DNA of 64,000 nucleotides from Vreelandella songnenensis (GTDB lineage Bacteria; Pseudomonadota; Gammaproteobacteria; Pseudomonadales; Halomonadaceae): the NCBI RefSeq assembly GCF_003002925.1, contig NZ_PVTK01000004.1:1-64000 (forward strand). Direction: 5' to 3'. Shown piece after piece: positions 1-8,669 of the stretch. Every line of letters begins with the position of its first letter. The stretch's first letter is position 1. A program made the position numbers and the translations under genes. Under the pieces are notes generated by a model. That model searched no databases, was not told the DNA's origin, and saw only the letters and a program-made list of their open reading frames with translations.

Positions 1-217
1 AACAAAAGCGGATCAAACTTGGCTCAAGGTTCAAACGAATTATACTGTGATACTCCGAAGAGTATCGCTGTGTTCGTCTGCCTTGATATTTGGTGACTTG
101 TCACCCTCATCGGCAAACGCCCACATGAATTACCTGATCAAATTGTTAAAGAGCGGTTTCGCTTGAAGAAAGTATCGACTCGATGACCGGAGCCGCTTGC
201 CTCAGCGAGGAAGGCGT
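1..217 (-). other. rRNA operon leader (16S gene lies off the left edge)
   Basis: Read on the minus strand this is an rrn leader. A boxA-like antitermination element (GCTCTTTAAC, 145-154) lies downstream of a strong promoter, as in E. coli rrn operons. Two perfect hairpins follow: GGTGAC/GTCACC at 92-105 and GATACTC/GAGTATC with a CGAA loop at 49-66. These are likely leader processing or boxB-type elements. The mature 16S 5' end is not in the window, so the gene should begin just left of base 1. Confidence 0.8.
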
Positions 218-245
218 ATTCTACGCATTTCCTGGTGTTTGTCAA
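218..245 (-). promoter_or_regulatory. Strong sigma70 promoter of the rRNA operon
   Basis: On the minus strand a perfect -35 TTGACA (245-240) is followed by a 16-nt spacer and -10 TAGAAT (223-218). AT-rich sequence just upstream could act as an UP element. Its position ahead of boxA makes it the likely rrn P promoter. Confidence 0.75.
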
Positions 246-521
246 GGGCGTTGTTTTCGATGTAAAACCTGCCACATCCAAAACCGCTAACTACCTGACA
301 AACCGAAGGTTTTCACCTTCGTGCACCGCTGGTAACGCTTGGCGTCCCCGGCAGCGGATGCGTACTTTACGGATTCGCTGCCGGTTGTGCAAGGCCTTTT
401 TGCAAACAGGCTGAAAAAGTTTCAACCGGCTCTGATTTAGTGGTGCAAAGCTTCGATGCCACCTTGTTGGCAGTTACACTTAGCGCCATGCATGCCCCGC
501 CCACTTATTATGAGGTCCATG
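246..521. other. Intergenic region between the rrn promoter and pyrB
   Basis: This stretch holds no gene. It contains a 9-bp inverted repeat (CCGGCAGCG at 348-356 with CGCTGCCGG at 376-384). A weak plus-strand promoter candidate for pyrB has TTCGAT at 452-457 and TACACT at 475-480, 17 nt apart. I see no pyrimidine attenuator (leader peptide followed by a hairpin and T-run). Confidence 0.5.
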
Positions 522-1547
522 ATGAGCCAGCATCTGTTGACAGTCGATTCATTAAATCGCGCGAGCGTTGACCACCTTTTGCGTGTGGCCGCACGCATGG
601 AGCCCATTGCCAGCCGCCGCCAGGTAACGCGGGTGCTGGAAGGTGCGGTGCTGGGCAACCTCTTTTTCGAAGCCAGTACCCGTACCCGGGTAAGTTTTCA
701 TACAGCGTTTTGTCGGTTGGGCGGCAGCGTATGCGATACAACGGGCTTTACCTTCTCCTCCATGGCCAAGGGCGAGTCACTTTACGACACCAGCCGGGTC
801 ATGAGCGGCTACTGCGACGCGATCGTGATGCGTCACCCAGACCAGGGGTCGGTTGCCGAGTTTGCTGCCGCCACTAACGTACCGGTCATCAACGGCGGTG
901 ACGGCCCGGGCGAACACCCGAGCCAGGCGCTGCTGGATCTCTACACCATCGACAAGGAGTTTCAGCGTCTGGGCAAGTCGCTTGGTGGAGCGCACATTTT
1001 ACTGACCGGCGATCTCAAGTACGGGCGTACCGTGCACTCGCTGATAAAGCTGCTCTCTTTATACGATCCGCTGCGCATCACGCTGGTGTCACCGCCCGGG
1101 CTTGAAATGCCGACGTCCTTGATCGATCTGGTCACAGCCCGCGGGCATCAGGTAGAGGTGCGCGATCATCTGGCGACGGATTTCAGCGATCTGGACGTGG
1201 TGTACACTACGCGGATTCAGAAAGAGCGTTTTACCGAAGAGATGAACGAGAGCTTCAAGGGCGTCTCGGATGACTTCATGGTCAACAAGGCGTTTCTGGA
1301 TCAGCGGTGCAGCGATTCGACCATCGTGATGCACCCGCTGCCTCGCGACAGCCGTGCCGGGGCCAATGATCTGAACGTGGATCTTAACGGCGACCCGCGC
1401 CTGGCGATCTTCCGCCAGACCGATAACGGCATCCCCATGCGGATGGCTATCTTTGCCACGCTGCTGAAAGTCGATGAACTGATCGAAAAGGATATGCGGC
1501 CCGTACGCTGGTTTGTACCCAGCCAGCTTGGCACGCTGGACCGTTAA
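522..1547 (+). CDS. pyrB: Aspartate carbamoyltransferase
   Basis: Condenses carbamoyl phosphate with aspartate, the committed step of pyrimidine synthesis. The 341-residue protein has the carbamoyl-phosphate loop STRTR at residues 52-56, HPSQALLD at 132-139 and HPLPR at 271-275, the family signatures. The start at 522 follows GAGG by six bases; the adjacent ATG at 519 is too close to it, and an in-frame ATG at 456 would put an extension ahead of the conserved fold. It converges on ruvX three bases away. In Pseudomonas pyrB also neighbours ruvX and algH, but co-directionally and with pyrC'. No dihydroorotase-like partner follows here, so this looks like a free-standing ATCase. Confidence 0.9.
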   Translation: MSQHLLTVDSLNRASVDHLLRVAARMEPIASRRQVTRVLEGAVLGNLFFEASTRTRVSFHTAFCRLGGSVCDTTGFTFSSMAKGESLYDTSRVMSGYCDAIVMRHPDQGSVAEFAAATNVPVINGGDGPGEHPSQALLDLYTIDKEFQRLGKSLGGAHILLTGDLKYGRTVHSLIKLLSLYDPLRITLVSPPGLEMPTSLIDLVTARGHQVEVRDHLATDFSDLDVVYTTRIQKERFTEEMNESFKGVSDDFMVNKAFLDQRCSDSTIVMHPLPRDSRAGANDLNVDLNGDPRLAIFRQTDNGIPMRMAIFATLLKVDELIEKDMRPVRWFVPSQLGTLDR

Positions 1548-1550
1548 GCG

Positions 1551-2006
1551 TTAATAGATAGCGCGCCCATCGGGAAGGCCTTCCTGATGGGCAAACCAGC
1601 CCTCCAGAATCAACACCGCTGCAATGCCATCCACGCTCTCTTCACGATAGTTGCCCCGGTGCCCGGCATCGCGGGCGATCTGCTTGGCTTCGCGGGTGGA
1701 ACCGCGCTCGTCGACCATCACGCACGGCTTGCCGTAGCGCCCATGCAGGCGGTTACCAAACTTGCGCGCCCGCTTGCTCATCTCCGACTCGCTGTCATCC
1801 ATATTGAGCGGCAAACCAACGACCAGAAGGTCTGGCTGCCACTCCTTGAGCAGTTGCTCTACTTTATTCCAGTCAGGAATACCGTCACGCGCGGTAAGCG
1901 GGGCAAGCTCACGAGCACTTCTGAGCAGCTCGTTGCCGACAGCCACGCCGATGCGCCGCGTGCCGTAGTCAAAGGCAAGAATCAAACGTTGGCCAGCTGC
2001 TGCCAT
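1551..2006 (-). CDS. ruvX: RuvX/YqgF RNase H-fold nuclease (pre-16S rRNA processing)
   Basis: A 151-residue protein of the YqgF family, known for processing the 5' end of pre-16S rRNA and first annotated as a putative Holliday junction resolvase. The RNase H-like acidic sites are visible: FDYGTRRIG (Asp13), GLPLNMDD (64-71), VDERGST (98-104) and the late Asp126 in VDGIAA. Its ATG overlaps the algH stop by one base, so translation is probably coupled. It is the last gene of gshB-algH-ruvX. Confidence 0.9.
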   Translation of the reverse strand: MAAAGQRLILAFDYGTRRIGVAVGNELLRSARELAPLTARDGIPDWNKVEQLLKEWQPDLLVVGLPLNMDDSESEMSKRARKFGNRLHGRYGKPCVMVDERGSTREAKQIARDAGHRGNYREESVDGIAAVLILEGWFAHQEGLPDGRAIY

Positions 2007-2563
2007 CAGGCGTGCCCTGCGTCTCGTGTCATCAGATTGAGATCAACCCCGAGCAGCCCGGCCGCCGCCGTGAGACGCTCGGCAGGCGGCGTGCTGAACA
2101 GCACGTTGGCCTCGCCCTCCACTGTCAGCCAGGAGTTCTCCTTGAGTTCGTCTTCCAACTGACCCACTTCCCAACCCGCACAGCCCAGGCAGACCAGAAA
2201 ATGTTCGGGGCCCTCACCGTTGGCCAGCGCCTGAAGGATATCCATGGAGGTGGTCAGCGCGATGCCGTCCTCTACCTGAACGCTGGAATCCCACGCCTGG
2301 CTTTCGCCAAGGTGCAGGATAAAGCCGCGGTCCTTGTGCATCGGCCCGCCGTAGTAGACCGGCGCATTGCGATGCGGACTCTCGTCACCGCCAAGCTCCA
2401 GCTGATCGAACAGTGCATCCAGGGTAATTTCCAGCGGGCGGTTGGCAATCACCCCCATGCAGCCGTTGTGATCGTGGTCGCAAAGATAGATCAGGCTGCC
2501 CTCGAAATTGGGGTCGTCCAGATGGGGCATGGCCATCAAGAAGTGGTGTTTCAGACTTTGCAT
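2006..2563 (-). CDS. algH: AlgH/YqgE family protein (DUF179)
   Basis: A 185-residue soluble protein. The start MQSLKHHFLMAMP, the segment GVIANRP and the segment YYGGPM are typical of UPF0301 (YqgE in E. coli, AlgH in Pseudomonas). The biochemical role is not settled; AlgH was linked to alginate regulation. It sits between gshB and ruvX, the order conserved across gammaproteobacteria, with a 53-base gap to gshB and a one-base overlap with ruvX. Confidence 0.88.
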   Translation of the reverse strand: MQSLKHHFLMAMPHLDDPNFEGSLIYLCDHDHNGCMGVIANRPLEITLDALFDQLELGGDESPHRNAPVYYGGPMHKDRGFILHLGESQAWDSSVQVEDGIALTTSMDILQALANGEGPEHFLVCLGCAGWEVGQLEDELKENSWLTVEGEANVLFSTPPAERLTAAAGLLGVDLNLMTRDAGHA

Positions 2564-2616
2564 GCGGCTCCTACGGCCTGCCGACCCTGCCGGCAGACCT
2601 TTATATCAGTAGTGAA

Positions 2617-3588
2617 TCAGGCGTTCTGGGCGGTGCTCAGGCGGCGTTCGATGGCGTCGAGCAGCAGTCCGGCAATGTCGGTGCCGCGCTGATCATCGAT
2701 CTCGCGCACGCAGGTGGGGCTCGTCACGTTGATTTCGGTGATGTAATCCCCGATCACATCAAGCCCCACGAACATCAGGCCCTTTTCACGGATCATGGGC
2801 TGGACCTGCTTGATCAGCCAGTGATCGCGCTCGGTCAGTTCGCGCGCCACGCCGCGCCCGCCGGCAGCCAGGTTGCCGCGGGTCTCGCCGGCCGAGGGAA
2901 TGCGCGCAAGGCCAAAGGGCACCGGCTCACCATCGACCAGCAGAATGCGCGTATCGCCATCCTTGATCTCCGGCAGGTAGCGCTGAACCATGATCTGACG
3001 CTGACCGCGCAGTGTCAGCTGCTCGATGACGGCGCCGATGTTGCGCCCATCGGGACCAATATGAAAAATGCCGGTACCGCCCATACCGTCCAGCGGCTTG
3101 AAAATCACATCGCCGTGCTCGGCGTGGAAAGCGCGCAGCACATCGTCGCGGCTGGCCACCAGCGTCGGTGTGCAGCACTCGGGGAACTGCTGGGCAAACA
3201 GCTTTTCGTTGCACTGTAGCAGTGCAGCGGTGGGGTTCACGACCAGCACGCCATCAAGCTCGGCAAAGCCCAGAAGATGTACTGCGTTGGTGAAATCCGC
3301 ATCCACCGGCGGGTCCTTGCGCATCAGCACCACGTCAAGCTCGGCAAGCGGGCGGTGGGTGGGCTCGCCCAGGTCGTACCAGTGCTCGGGGTCGCGATGA
3401 ACCGTCAGCGGCCGCATGCGCGCGCAGGCCTGCCCCGCGTTCAAGAAAAGATCTTCCTGCTCCATATAGTGCAGGGTATAGCCGCGCTCCTGAGCCGCCC
3501 ACAGCATGGCCAGGGTAGTATCTTTCTTGTAAGCGATGTCGCTGATGGGGTCCATCACGACGCCGAGATGCAGATTTGATTGACTCAT
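2617..3588 (-). CDS. gshB: Glutathione synthetase
   Basis: ATP-dependent ligation of glycine to gamma-glutamylcysteine, the second step of glutathione synthesis. The 323-residue ATP-grasp protein has the N-terminal GVVMDPIS motif, the ATP-binding loop KPLDGMGGTGIF and the C-terminal INVTSPTCVREID metal/substrate segment. I chose the ATG at 3588 because the family starts about ten residues before VMDPI; an upstream ATG at 3633 would add 15 unconserved residues. It heads the gshB-algH-ruvX unit. Confidence 0.92.
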   Translation of the reverse strand: MSQSNLHLGVVMDPISDIAYKKDTTLAMLWAAQERGYTLHYMEQEDLFLNAGQACARMRPLTVHRDPEHWYDLGEPTHRPLAELDVVLMRKDPPVDADFTNAVHLLGFAELDGVLVVNPTAALLQCNEKLFAQQFPECCTPTLVASRDDVLRAFHAEHGDVIFKPLDGMGGTGIFHIGPDGRNIGAVIEQLTLRGQRQIMVQRYLPEIKDGDTRILLVDGEPVPFGLARIPSAGETRGNLAAGGRGVARELTERDHWLIKQVQPMIREKGLMFVGLDVIGDYITEINVTSPTCVREIDDQRGTDIAGLLLDAIERRLSTAQNA

Positions 3589-3662
3589 CGGGGCAAATCC
3601 ATACATGAACAATAGGTAAGCAGTATGCCGCACTGCCTGGCCGGCTCCAACCGTTGGCGCCG

Positions 3663-4355
3663 TTACGGGGCAAGCGCGCCTGGGTTCAGGCGTATTGCAT
3701 CCGGTGCCAGGGTAATCAGTTGCTGCTTGTAGAGCCGCCCGATGGCCTGCTTGAACGCACTCTTGCTGACCCCCAGGCGCGCCTTGATGTCGTGGGCCGA
3801 ACTCTTGTCGCCCAGCGGCAGGTAGCCTCCGCTTTCACGCAGCGCCTTGAGTATCTTCTCGCCGACTACGTCCAGGCGCGCAGCTCCCGGCGGCAGCATG
3901 GAAATGTCCAACCGGCCATCATCGCGGCGCTGCTTCACGTAGCCGGTGAGTGACTGCCCGCGGCGCAGCGGTTGGCTGATATCGTCCTGATAGATAAGCC
4001 CCCAGTAGCGATGATTGACCACCACCTTCATGCCCAGGTCAGTACGATCGGCTACCACCACGGCCACCTCGTCGCCCTGGGCCAGCGCCCAGGCGTCATC
4101 GGTCAGAAAACGGTCAAGGCGCATGGTGGCCACCGGGCGCCCCTGGTCGTCTTCATACAGCTTGACCAGCACACGCTTGCCCGGGTCCGGGCGAAATATC
4201 TGCTCGCTGTAGGGCAGCAAGACGTCCTTGGGCTGCCCCCAGCGCAGAAAGGCACCGGTGTTGTTCACCGCCGTCACCGTCAGATACGCCACTTCGCCTA
4301 TCCGAGCAGATGCGTCACTGGCAGCGCGAGGGGGAGTCGTTGATTCACGGACCAT
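3663..4355 (-). CDS. cvfB: S1-domain RNA-binding regulator, CvfB/YitL type
   Basis: A 230-residue protein resembling the CvfB (YitL) family. N-terminal S1-like OB-fold repeats include the segments NNTGAFLRWGQPKDVLLP and MKVVVNHRYWGLIY. A C-terminal winged-helix-like segment (IKARLGVSKSAFKQAIGRLY) follows. Members bind RNA and affect virulence gene expression in Firmicutes; the role in this organism is unknown. The start at 4355 has AAGGA upstream, while the longer ATG at 4385 has no support. It is divergent from the symporter gene, with 125 bases between. Confidence 0.75.
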   Translation of the reverse strand: MVRESTTPPRAASDASARIGEVAYLTVTAVNNTGAFLRWGQPKDVLLPYSEQIFRPDPGKRVLVKLYEDDQGRPVATMRLDRFLTDDAWALAQGDEVAVVVADRTDLGMKVVVNHRYWGLIYQDDISQPLRRGQSLTGYVKQRRDDGRLDISMLPPGAARLDVVGEKILKALRESGGYLPLGDKSSAHDIKARLGVSKSAFKQAIGRLYKQQLITLAPDAIRLNPGALAP

Positions 4356-4480
4356 GGATACCGTCCTTAAAAAATGAACCTGCATTATGGCGCCAGAAGC
4401 GCACAGGGCAAAGCAATAGCAGGCTCACCACAACCTGCTACGCTCAAAACATCAGCGGAATTAGCCTACAGGGACAGCAC

Positions 4481-6109
4481 ATGGAAGGTTTTACGCTCGT
4501 CGACATGACAGTCTTGATCGTTTATATCGGTCTGATCGCCTGGATCGGCTCACGCTTTGGCAAGGATCAGCATAGCCCGGAAGACTACTTTCTGGGCGGG
4601 CGCAAGATTCCCGGCTGGGCCATCGGCCTTTCGGTGATGGCCACCCAGGCAAGCGCCATCACCTTCATCGGCGCCCCCGGCTGGGGGTTCGAAGGCGGGC
4701 TTGAACGGCTGGTCACGTTCATCAACGTGCCCCTGGCGATGATCGTGCTGATCATGGTCTTCGTGCCGGTATTTCACCGGGCAGGCATCTACAGCATTTA
4801 TGAGCTGCTCGAGCGCCGCTTCGGCCCGGCCACCCGCACACTGAGCGCTCTGCTGTTCTTGATCGCCCGAGGTCTTGCGACCGGCGTGGTGCTGTATGCG
4901 CCAGCACTCGTGCTTTCGGTGGTCACCGGATGGAGCGTCAACCTGACCATTATCATCATGGCGGTGCTGGCCATCAGCTACACCGTGCTGGGGGGCATGA
5001 GTGCGGTCATCTGGACCGACGTCATTCAGATGTTCGTGCTTTGGCTCGGGGCGCTTTTGAGCATCTTCCTGCTGGTGACCAGCCTGCCCGGCGGCTGGAG
5101 CGACGTGTTCGCCTTCGGTGCACAAAGCGGCATGTTCAATGCCATCGACCTGTCGCTCGACCCCAGCGTGACCTATTCGCTATGGGCAGGCCTGCTGGGC
5201 GGCTTCTTTCTTCACGTCGCCTACTTCGGGACCGACCAGAGCCAGATTCAGCGCGTGCTTTCGAGCCCTTCCGTACTCGATGCCCAGCGCTCGCTGCTGA
5301 TCGGCGGCTACCTGTTGATTCCCCAGATGCTGCTGTTTCTGTTTATCGGCGTCATCCTGGCAACCTACTATCAGCAGCACGGCCTTACGCCGCCGGAGGA
5401 CTTGAACGAGCTGCTGCCTCGCTATGTGGTCAACGCCTTCCCTACCGGCATGGCTGGACTGGTCATCGCGGGCGTGTTTGCCGCGGCCATGTCGAGCCTC
5501 GACTCGGCGCTCAATTCGCTGTCAGCGGTGACCGTGCGCGACTTCTACAGCCGCTATATCAAGCAGGACGCAAGCGACTCCCACTACCTGAAAGCTTCGC
5601 GGCTGGCCACGGTCTTCTGGGGGCTTTACGCTACCCTGTTCGCGTTTTTTGCTGGCAACCTGGGGCCGGTGATCGAAGCGGTCAATCAGATCGGCTCGTG
5701 GTTCTACGGCGCGCTGCTCGGCACCTTCCTGCTGGCGATCTTCAGCCACCGCTCCAACGCGCGCGGGGCGGTAACCGGGCTGATCGCCGGCATGCTGGCC
5801 GTCTGGTCGGTCTCCAGCCTGCTGGATGTATCATGGCTTTATAACAACACCATCGGCGTCGTGGTGTCGGTATCCGTCGGCTACCTGGTCAGCCTGACTA
5901 GCACCGCCCCACGCCCCGAGCAACTCTCCCACGTCATCATCGAAGAAACCGCCCCGGACATGCAGGCCATTCTTGCCGCCCGAAGTGCCAACGCTCCAAA
6001 AATAGGCCGAGAGGCACGCCTGACCAGGCGCCGCTGTATCGGCCTGTTTGTCTGGTTTGTAGTGATGCTGGGGCTGCTGGCCCTGCTGCAGGGGTGGGCC
6101 AATGGCTGA
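4481..6109 (+). CDS. Sodium:solute symporter (SSS family)
   Basis: A 542-residue inner-membrane protein with about 13 hydrophobic segments. It has family features: EDYFLGGRKIPGWAIG near the N-terminus, ATQASAITFIGAPG in the second core helix and AAAMSSLDSALNSLS in the sodium-site helix (residues about 340-355). This is the SSSF (SGLT-like) group that uses the sodium gradient to import a sugar, amino acid or organic acid; the substrate cannot be read from sequence. The ATG at 4481 follows AGGGA; longer versions are not supported. The downstream hypothetical gene overlaps it by eight bases, so the two form an operon. Confidence 0.88.
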   Translation: MEGFTLVDMTVLIVYIGLIAWIGSRFGKDQHSPEDYFLGGRKIPGWAIGLSVMATQASAITFIGAPGWGFEGGLERLVTFINVPLAMIVLIMVFVPVFHRAGIYSIYELLERRFGPATRTLSALLFLIARGLATGVVLYAPALVLSVVTGWSVNLTIIIMAVLAISYTVLGGMSAVIWTDVIQMFVLWLGALLSIFLLVTSLPGGWSDVFAFGAQSGMFNAIDLSLDPSVTYSLWAGLLGGFFLHVAYFGTDQSQIQRVLSSPSVLDAQRSLLIGGYLLIPQMLLFLFIGVILATYYQQHGLTPPEDLNELLPRYVVNAFPTGMAGLVIAGVFAAAMSSLDSALNSLSAVTVRDFYSRYIKQDASDSHYLKASRLATVFWGLYATLFAFFAGNLGPVIEAVNQIGSWFYGALLGTFLLAIFSHRSNARGAVTGLIAGMLAVWSVSSLLDVSWLYNNTIGVVVSVSVGYLVSLTSTAPRPEQLSHVIIEETAPDMQAILAARSANAPKIGREARLTRRRCIGLFVWFVVMLGLLALLQGWANG

Positions 6110-6629
6110 GCGCCTGACACTTTCCCGCCAGCTTGATGAGCACGCCGCCCGGCGTCGGCTTGGTCGGCTGGGCGCCACCACCCTGGAGCCTGCCTGGATG
6201 GCCCTGTGGGCCGCCCCGCTGGGCATGACGGGAAAACCACCCGGCGCGTGGCTGCTGGGTGCAAGAGAGATGCAGCGCGCGCTGCTGCTGACCGGCGCCG
6301 AGCTGCCCGTTCAGGTCGAGCGTCCCGATACGGGCATTCAATTGACCGGTGCCACTGCGCCCACGCCTGAAGCCACGCAACGACTCTGGCTATGGGAACG
6401 TATGGCCACACCCAGGCTATGGCGTATCCAGGCGCTGGATACGCCACCCACGCCGGTATGGCTACCCTGCTGGCTGGGTTACCGCGCGGGGCGAAAGCAT
6501 CAGCTCACGGTGATCAGTGGTCTGTCAGGGGAAGTGCTCTCCATGATCAAGCCGCTGGTGCTTGCCGGGCTTGAACGCGCCCATGACCACGCCCAGGCAG
6601 ACACCGAAAAGACGCTGCCCGCCGGATGA
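6102..6629 (+). CDS. Uncharacterised protein co-transcribed with the symporter
   Basis: A 175-residue protein I do not recognise. It is rich in Leu, Ala, Arg, Trp and Pro, and shows no signal peptide, no clear membrane helix and no catalytic motif. The coding assignment rests on the eight-base overlap with the symporter gene, on codon use matching its neighbours and on the absence of a competing gene. Several Trp-rich clusters (LWLWERM, WLPCWLGY) hint at a compact fold or membrane association. It may be an accessory protein of the transporter, which is inference from linkage only. Confidence 0.6.
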   Translation: MAERLTLSRQLDEHAARRRLGRLGATTLEPAWMALWAAPLGMTGKPPGAWLLGAREMQRALLLTGAELPVQVERPDTGIQLTGATAPTPEATQRLWLWERMATPRLWRIQALDTPPTPVWLPCWLGYRAGRKHQLTVISGLSGEVLSMIKPLVLAGLERAHDHAQADTEKTLPAG

Positions 6630-6653
6630 CGCAGGAAAGAGAAGACAAGGTTA

Positions 6654-6665
6654 GTAAGCGCTTAC
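6654..6665. other. 12-bp palindrome GTAAGCGCTTAC, SlmA-site-like
   Basis: Perfect palindrome between the uncharacterised gene and the rsmE stop codon, overlapping that stop. It fits the pattern GTRAGYRCTYAC, as does the E. coli SlmA nucleoid-occlusion site GTGAGTACTCAC. Three more matches lie in this window. Confidence 0.45.
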
Positions 6666-7381
6666 AAATCGCCGAAGTAGTGCTGAAGAAGGGCCAGCGC
6701 CACCACTGGGGCTGTTTCGGTACGCAGCACGCGCGGCCCCAGCGTCAGCGGCGTGAAACCTGAGGCTTGAGCGGCACTGATGTCCGCCTCGGTCAGCCCA
6801 CCTTCCGGGCCAATCAGCAGTGCTGCCGACGCCGGGCGCTCGGCGTGATCGAAGGCGTTGCCGGTGGCCAGGTGCAGCATCAGCCGCAGCGGCTCCTGGC
6901 GGTCCTTCAACCACTCATCGATTCCCAGCGGCGGATGCACCACCGGCACGACAGCACGGCCGCTCTGCTCGCAGGCACTGGCCGCAACGGCCTGCCAGTG
7001 GGCCAGCTTCTTGGCTTCACGGTCGCCTTTCAGGCGTACATCACCCCGCTCGGTATACAGCGGGGTAATGGCGGCGACTCCCAGCTCCACGGCTTTCTGG
7101 ATCGCATAATCCATCCGGTCGCCCTTGGAGATCGCCTGGCCCAGGTGAACGGCCAAGGGAGACTCACCCGCCCCCGGCCATACCGCATCCACCGTAGCGG
7201 TGGTGTGCTTGCGGCTCACCTCCGTCAGGCGAACGCCGGCCTCCTGGCCCTGGCCATCGAACAGCACCAGCGGCGCGCCCTCGCCCATTCGCAGTACGCG
7301 GGTGACGTGGCGCGCCGGACCTTCCGGCAGCTCCAGCGCCTCGCCTACCGTGAACGGTACCGGCACATACAGGCGGGGCAT
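6662..7381 (-). CDS. rsmE: 16S rRNA (uracil-1498-N3)-methyltransferase
   Basis: SPOUT-class enzyme that methylates U1498 of 16S rRNA. The 239-residue protein has the N-terminal PUA-like segment RHVTRVLRMGEG, then AVELGVAAITPLYTERGDV, the SAM-binding knot LLIGPEGGLTEADI and the C-terminal LGPRVLRTETA. I prefer the ATG at 7381 because MPRLYVP aligns with the family start. An ATG at 7417, two bases after the secB stop, would add 12 residues and could be used by translational coupling. Last gene of the yibN-secB-rsmE set. Confidence 0.9.
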   Translation of the reverse strand: MPRLYVPVPFTVGEALELPEGPARHVTRVLRMGEGAPLVLFDGQGQEAGVRLTEVSRKHTTATVDAVWPGAGESPLAVHLGQAISKGDRMDYAIQKAVELGVAAITPLYTERGDVRLKGDREAKKLAHWQAVAASACEQSGRAVVPVVHPPLGIDEWLKDRQEPLRLMLHLATGNAFDHAERPASAALLIGPEGGLTEADISAAQASGFTPLTLGPRVLRTETAPVVALALLQHYFGDL

Positions 7382-7419
7382 CTTGCCATGCTGGGCATAC
7401 CAGTCGTTGGCCTGCATGC

Positions 7420-7926
7420 TTAGTGAGTGCTTGCTTCGGCTTGTTGCTGCGCTTCGCGCTGCTTGCGCTGGGCGTACATGGCTTCGAAGTTCACCGGCGC
7501 CAGCATCAGCGGCGGGAAGCCGCCACGGTTGACCAGGTTATCCACGCACTCACGGGCGTAAGGGAACAGCAGATTGGGGCAAAACGCACCCAGGGTCTGC
7601 TCGAGCTGCGCGCCTTCGATACCCGAGATACGGAACAGGCCAGCCTGCTCGACTTCCGCCAGAAACGAGGTAGTGCCGGTCTCGCTGTCGTTGACCTGGG
7701 CGGTGACCTTCACGACCACTTCGTACTGGTCGTCGGCAATCTTGGTGCTGGTGGTGTTCAGATCCAGGTTGACCTTGGGCTTGAACGCCTGCTTGAACAC
7801 GGACGGCGAGTTGGGCGCCTCGAAGGAGATATCCTTTACATAGATACGCTGCAAAGAGAACTTCAGCTGGGGCTTGTCATCAGACGCGCCAGCGCCCGCC
7901 TGCGGGGTGTTGTTATCTTCCGCCAT
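7420..7926 (-). CDS. secB: Protein-export chaperone SecB
   Basis: Tetrameric cytosolic chaperone that holds precursors unfolded and delivers them to SecA. The 168-residue protein contains FSLQRIYVKDISFEAPNSP, the beta-sheet segment YEVVVKVTAQ and CPNLLFPYARE, all typical of SecB. The ATG at 7926 is preceded by AGGAG. The linker between yibN and secB is 48 bases. In E. coli the neighbours are yibN-grxC-secB-gpsA; here grxC is missing and gpsA is replaced by rsmE. Confidence 0.95.
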   Translation of the reverse strand: MAEDNNTPQAGAGASDDKPQLKFSLQRIYVKDISFEAPNSPSVFKQAFKPKVNLDLNTTSTKIADDQYEVVVKVTAQVNDSETGTTSFLAEVEQAGLFRISGIEGAQLEQTLGAFCPNLLFPYARECVDNLVNRGGFPPLMLAPVNFEAMYAQRKQREAQQQAEASTH

Positions 7927-7974
7927 GGAAAAACTCCTCGTTGTTCATTGAATAGATAAAAGGCGCAACTGCGC

Positions 7975-8397
7975 TTACTTCTTGACGACCGGGAGGCTAT
8001 CCGCTTGCCACTGGGCCATGCCGCCTCTCAGTTTGGAGACACGCTCGAACCCGGCCTTGGCCAGCTTGGTCTGAACCGCACCGGCGCTCTGGCCATGCTT
8101 GCACACCACGATGATCGGCTGACCCTTCACTTTATTCAGCTCGTGCATGCGGCTGTCGATATTGGCCTGCGGAATGTTGCGTGCCCCGGCGATATGCCCA
8201 GCCTTGAACTCTTTGCTCTCGCGGATATCCAGCACGACCGCATCTTCGCGGTTGATGAGCTGGGTCGCCTGCGTGGACGTTACCGCATCAGTGGAAGCAC
8301 TGCGCATTTCATAGGCAAGCCACGCGATCAGTACCAGGAAAAACGCCCCCACCAGCAGTGGGTGGTTCATTACGAATTCGTACAGCTGATCGATCAT
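7975..8397 (-). CDS. Membrane-anchored rhodanese-like protein (YibN)
   Basis: A 140-residue protein with one N-terminal membrane helix (residues about 12-29) and a rhodanese domain. The catalytic-loop cysteine is Cys99 in [10 protein letters not shown], with LDIRESKEF and [10 protein letters not shown] as the other rhodanese signatures. Rhodaneses move sulfane sulfur; for YibN a role with SecYEG and protein insertion has been proposed. Linkage to secB fits that idea. The start at 8397 gives the compact helix; the ATG at 8460 would prepend a charged stretch and is less likely. Confidence 0.8.
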   Translation of the reverse strand: MIDQLYEFVMNHPLLVGAFFLVLIAWLAYEMRSASTDAVTSTQATQLINREDAVVLDIRESKEFKAGHIAGARNIPQANIDSRMHELNKVKGQPIIVVCKHGQSAGAVQTKLAKAGFERVSKLRGGMAQWQADSLPVVKK

Positions 8398-8424
8398 CGC
8401 GAACTCAATCTCTTGGTCTATGCA

Positions 8425-8444
8425 GAAAAAAGCGGCGAAGCCGC
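8425..8444 (-). terminator. Hairpin with U-run in the leader of yibN-secB (possible attenuator)
   Basis: On the minus strand GCGGC-TTC-GCCGC is followed directly by a run of six T (8431 downward), about 30 bases before the yibN start. No minus-strand gene ends here, so it is either a leader attenuator or chance. A TATACT (8465-8460) just upstream could be a -10 element but lacks a convincing -35. Confidence 0.4.
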
Positions 8445-8669
8445 CGTCAAAACGCGACAAGTATACACGTCACAAGGCATCCCGCGCAGGCCTTGGTCAT
8501 GACGCCCGGCAGTTGCCTACGTTATGATGCCCCAAGCGTGCGCCCGTCGCGACCCCCAAGGCATTGTCTACAAGGCAGGAGTCATACGCCCGAACTTTTT
8601 AAACAACGCCTTCGTCGCCAACAGCGCTTTCTTTTTGCCGCCTGGTCTACACAACCCAACGAGGTTCTC

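Noticed and set aside
4930..5844. 304-residue second plus-strand frame inside the symporter gene
   Set aside because: Arg/His/Ala-rich out-of-frame translation; the symporter frame is continuous and hydrophobic as expected.
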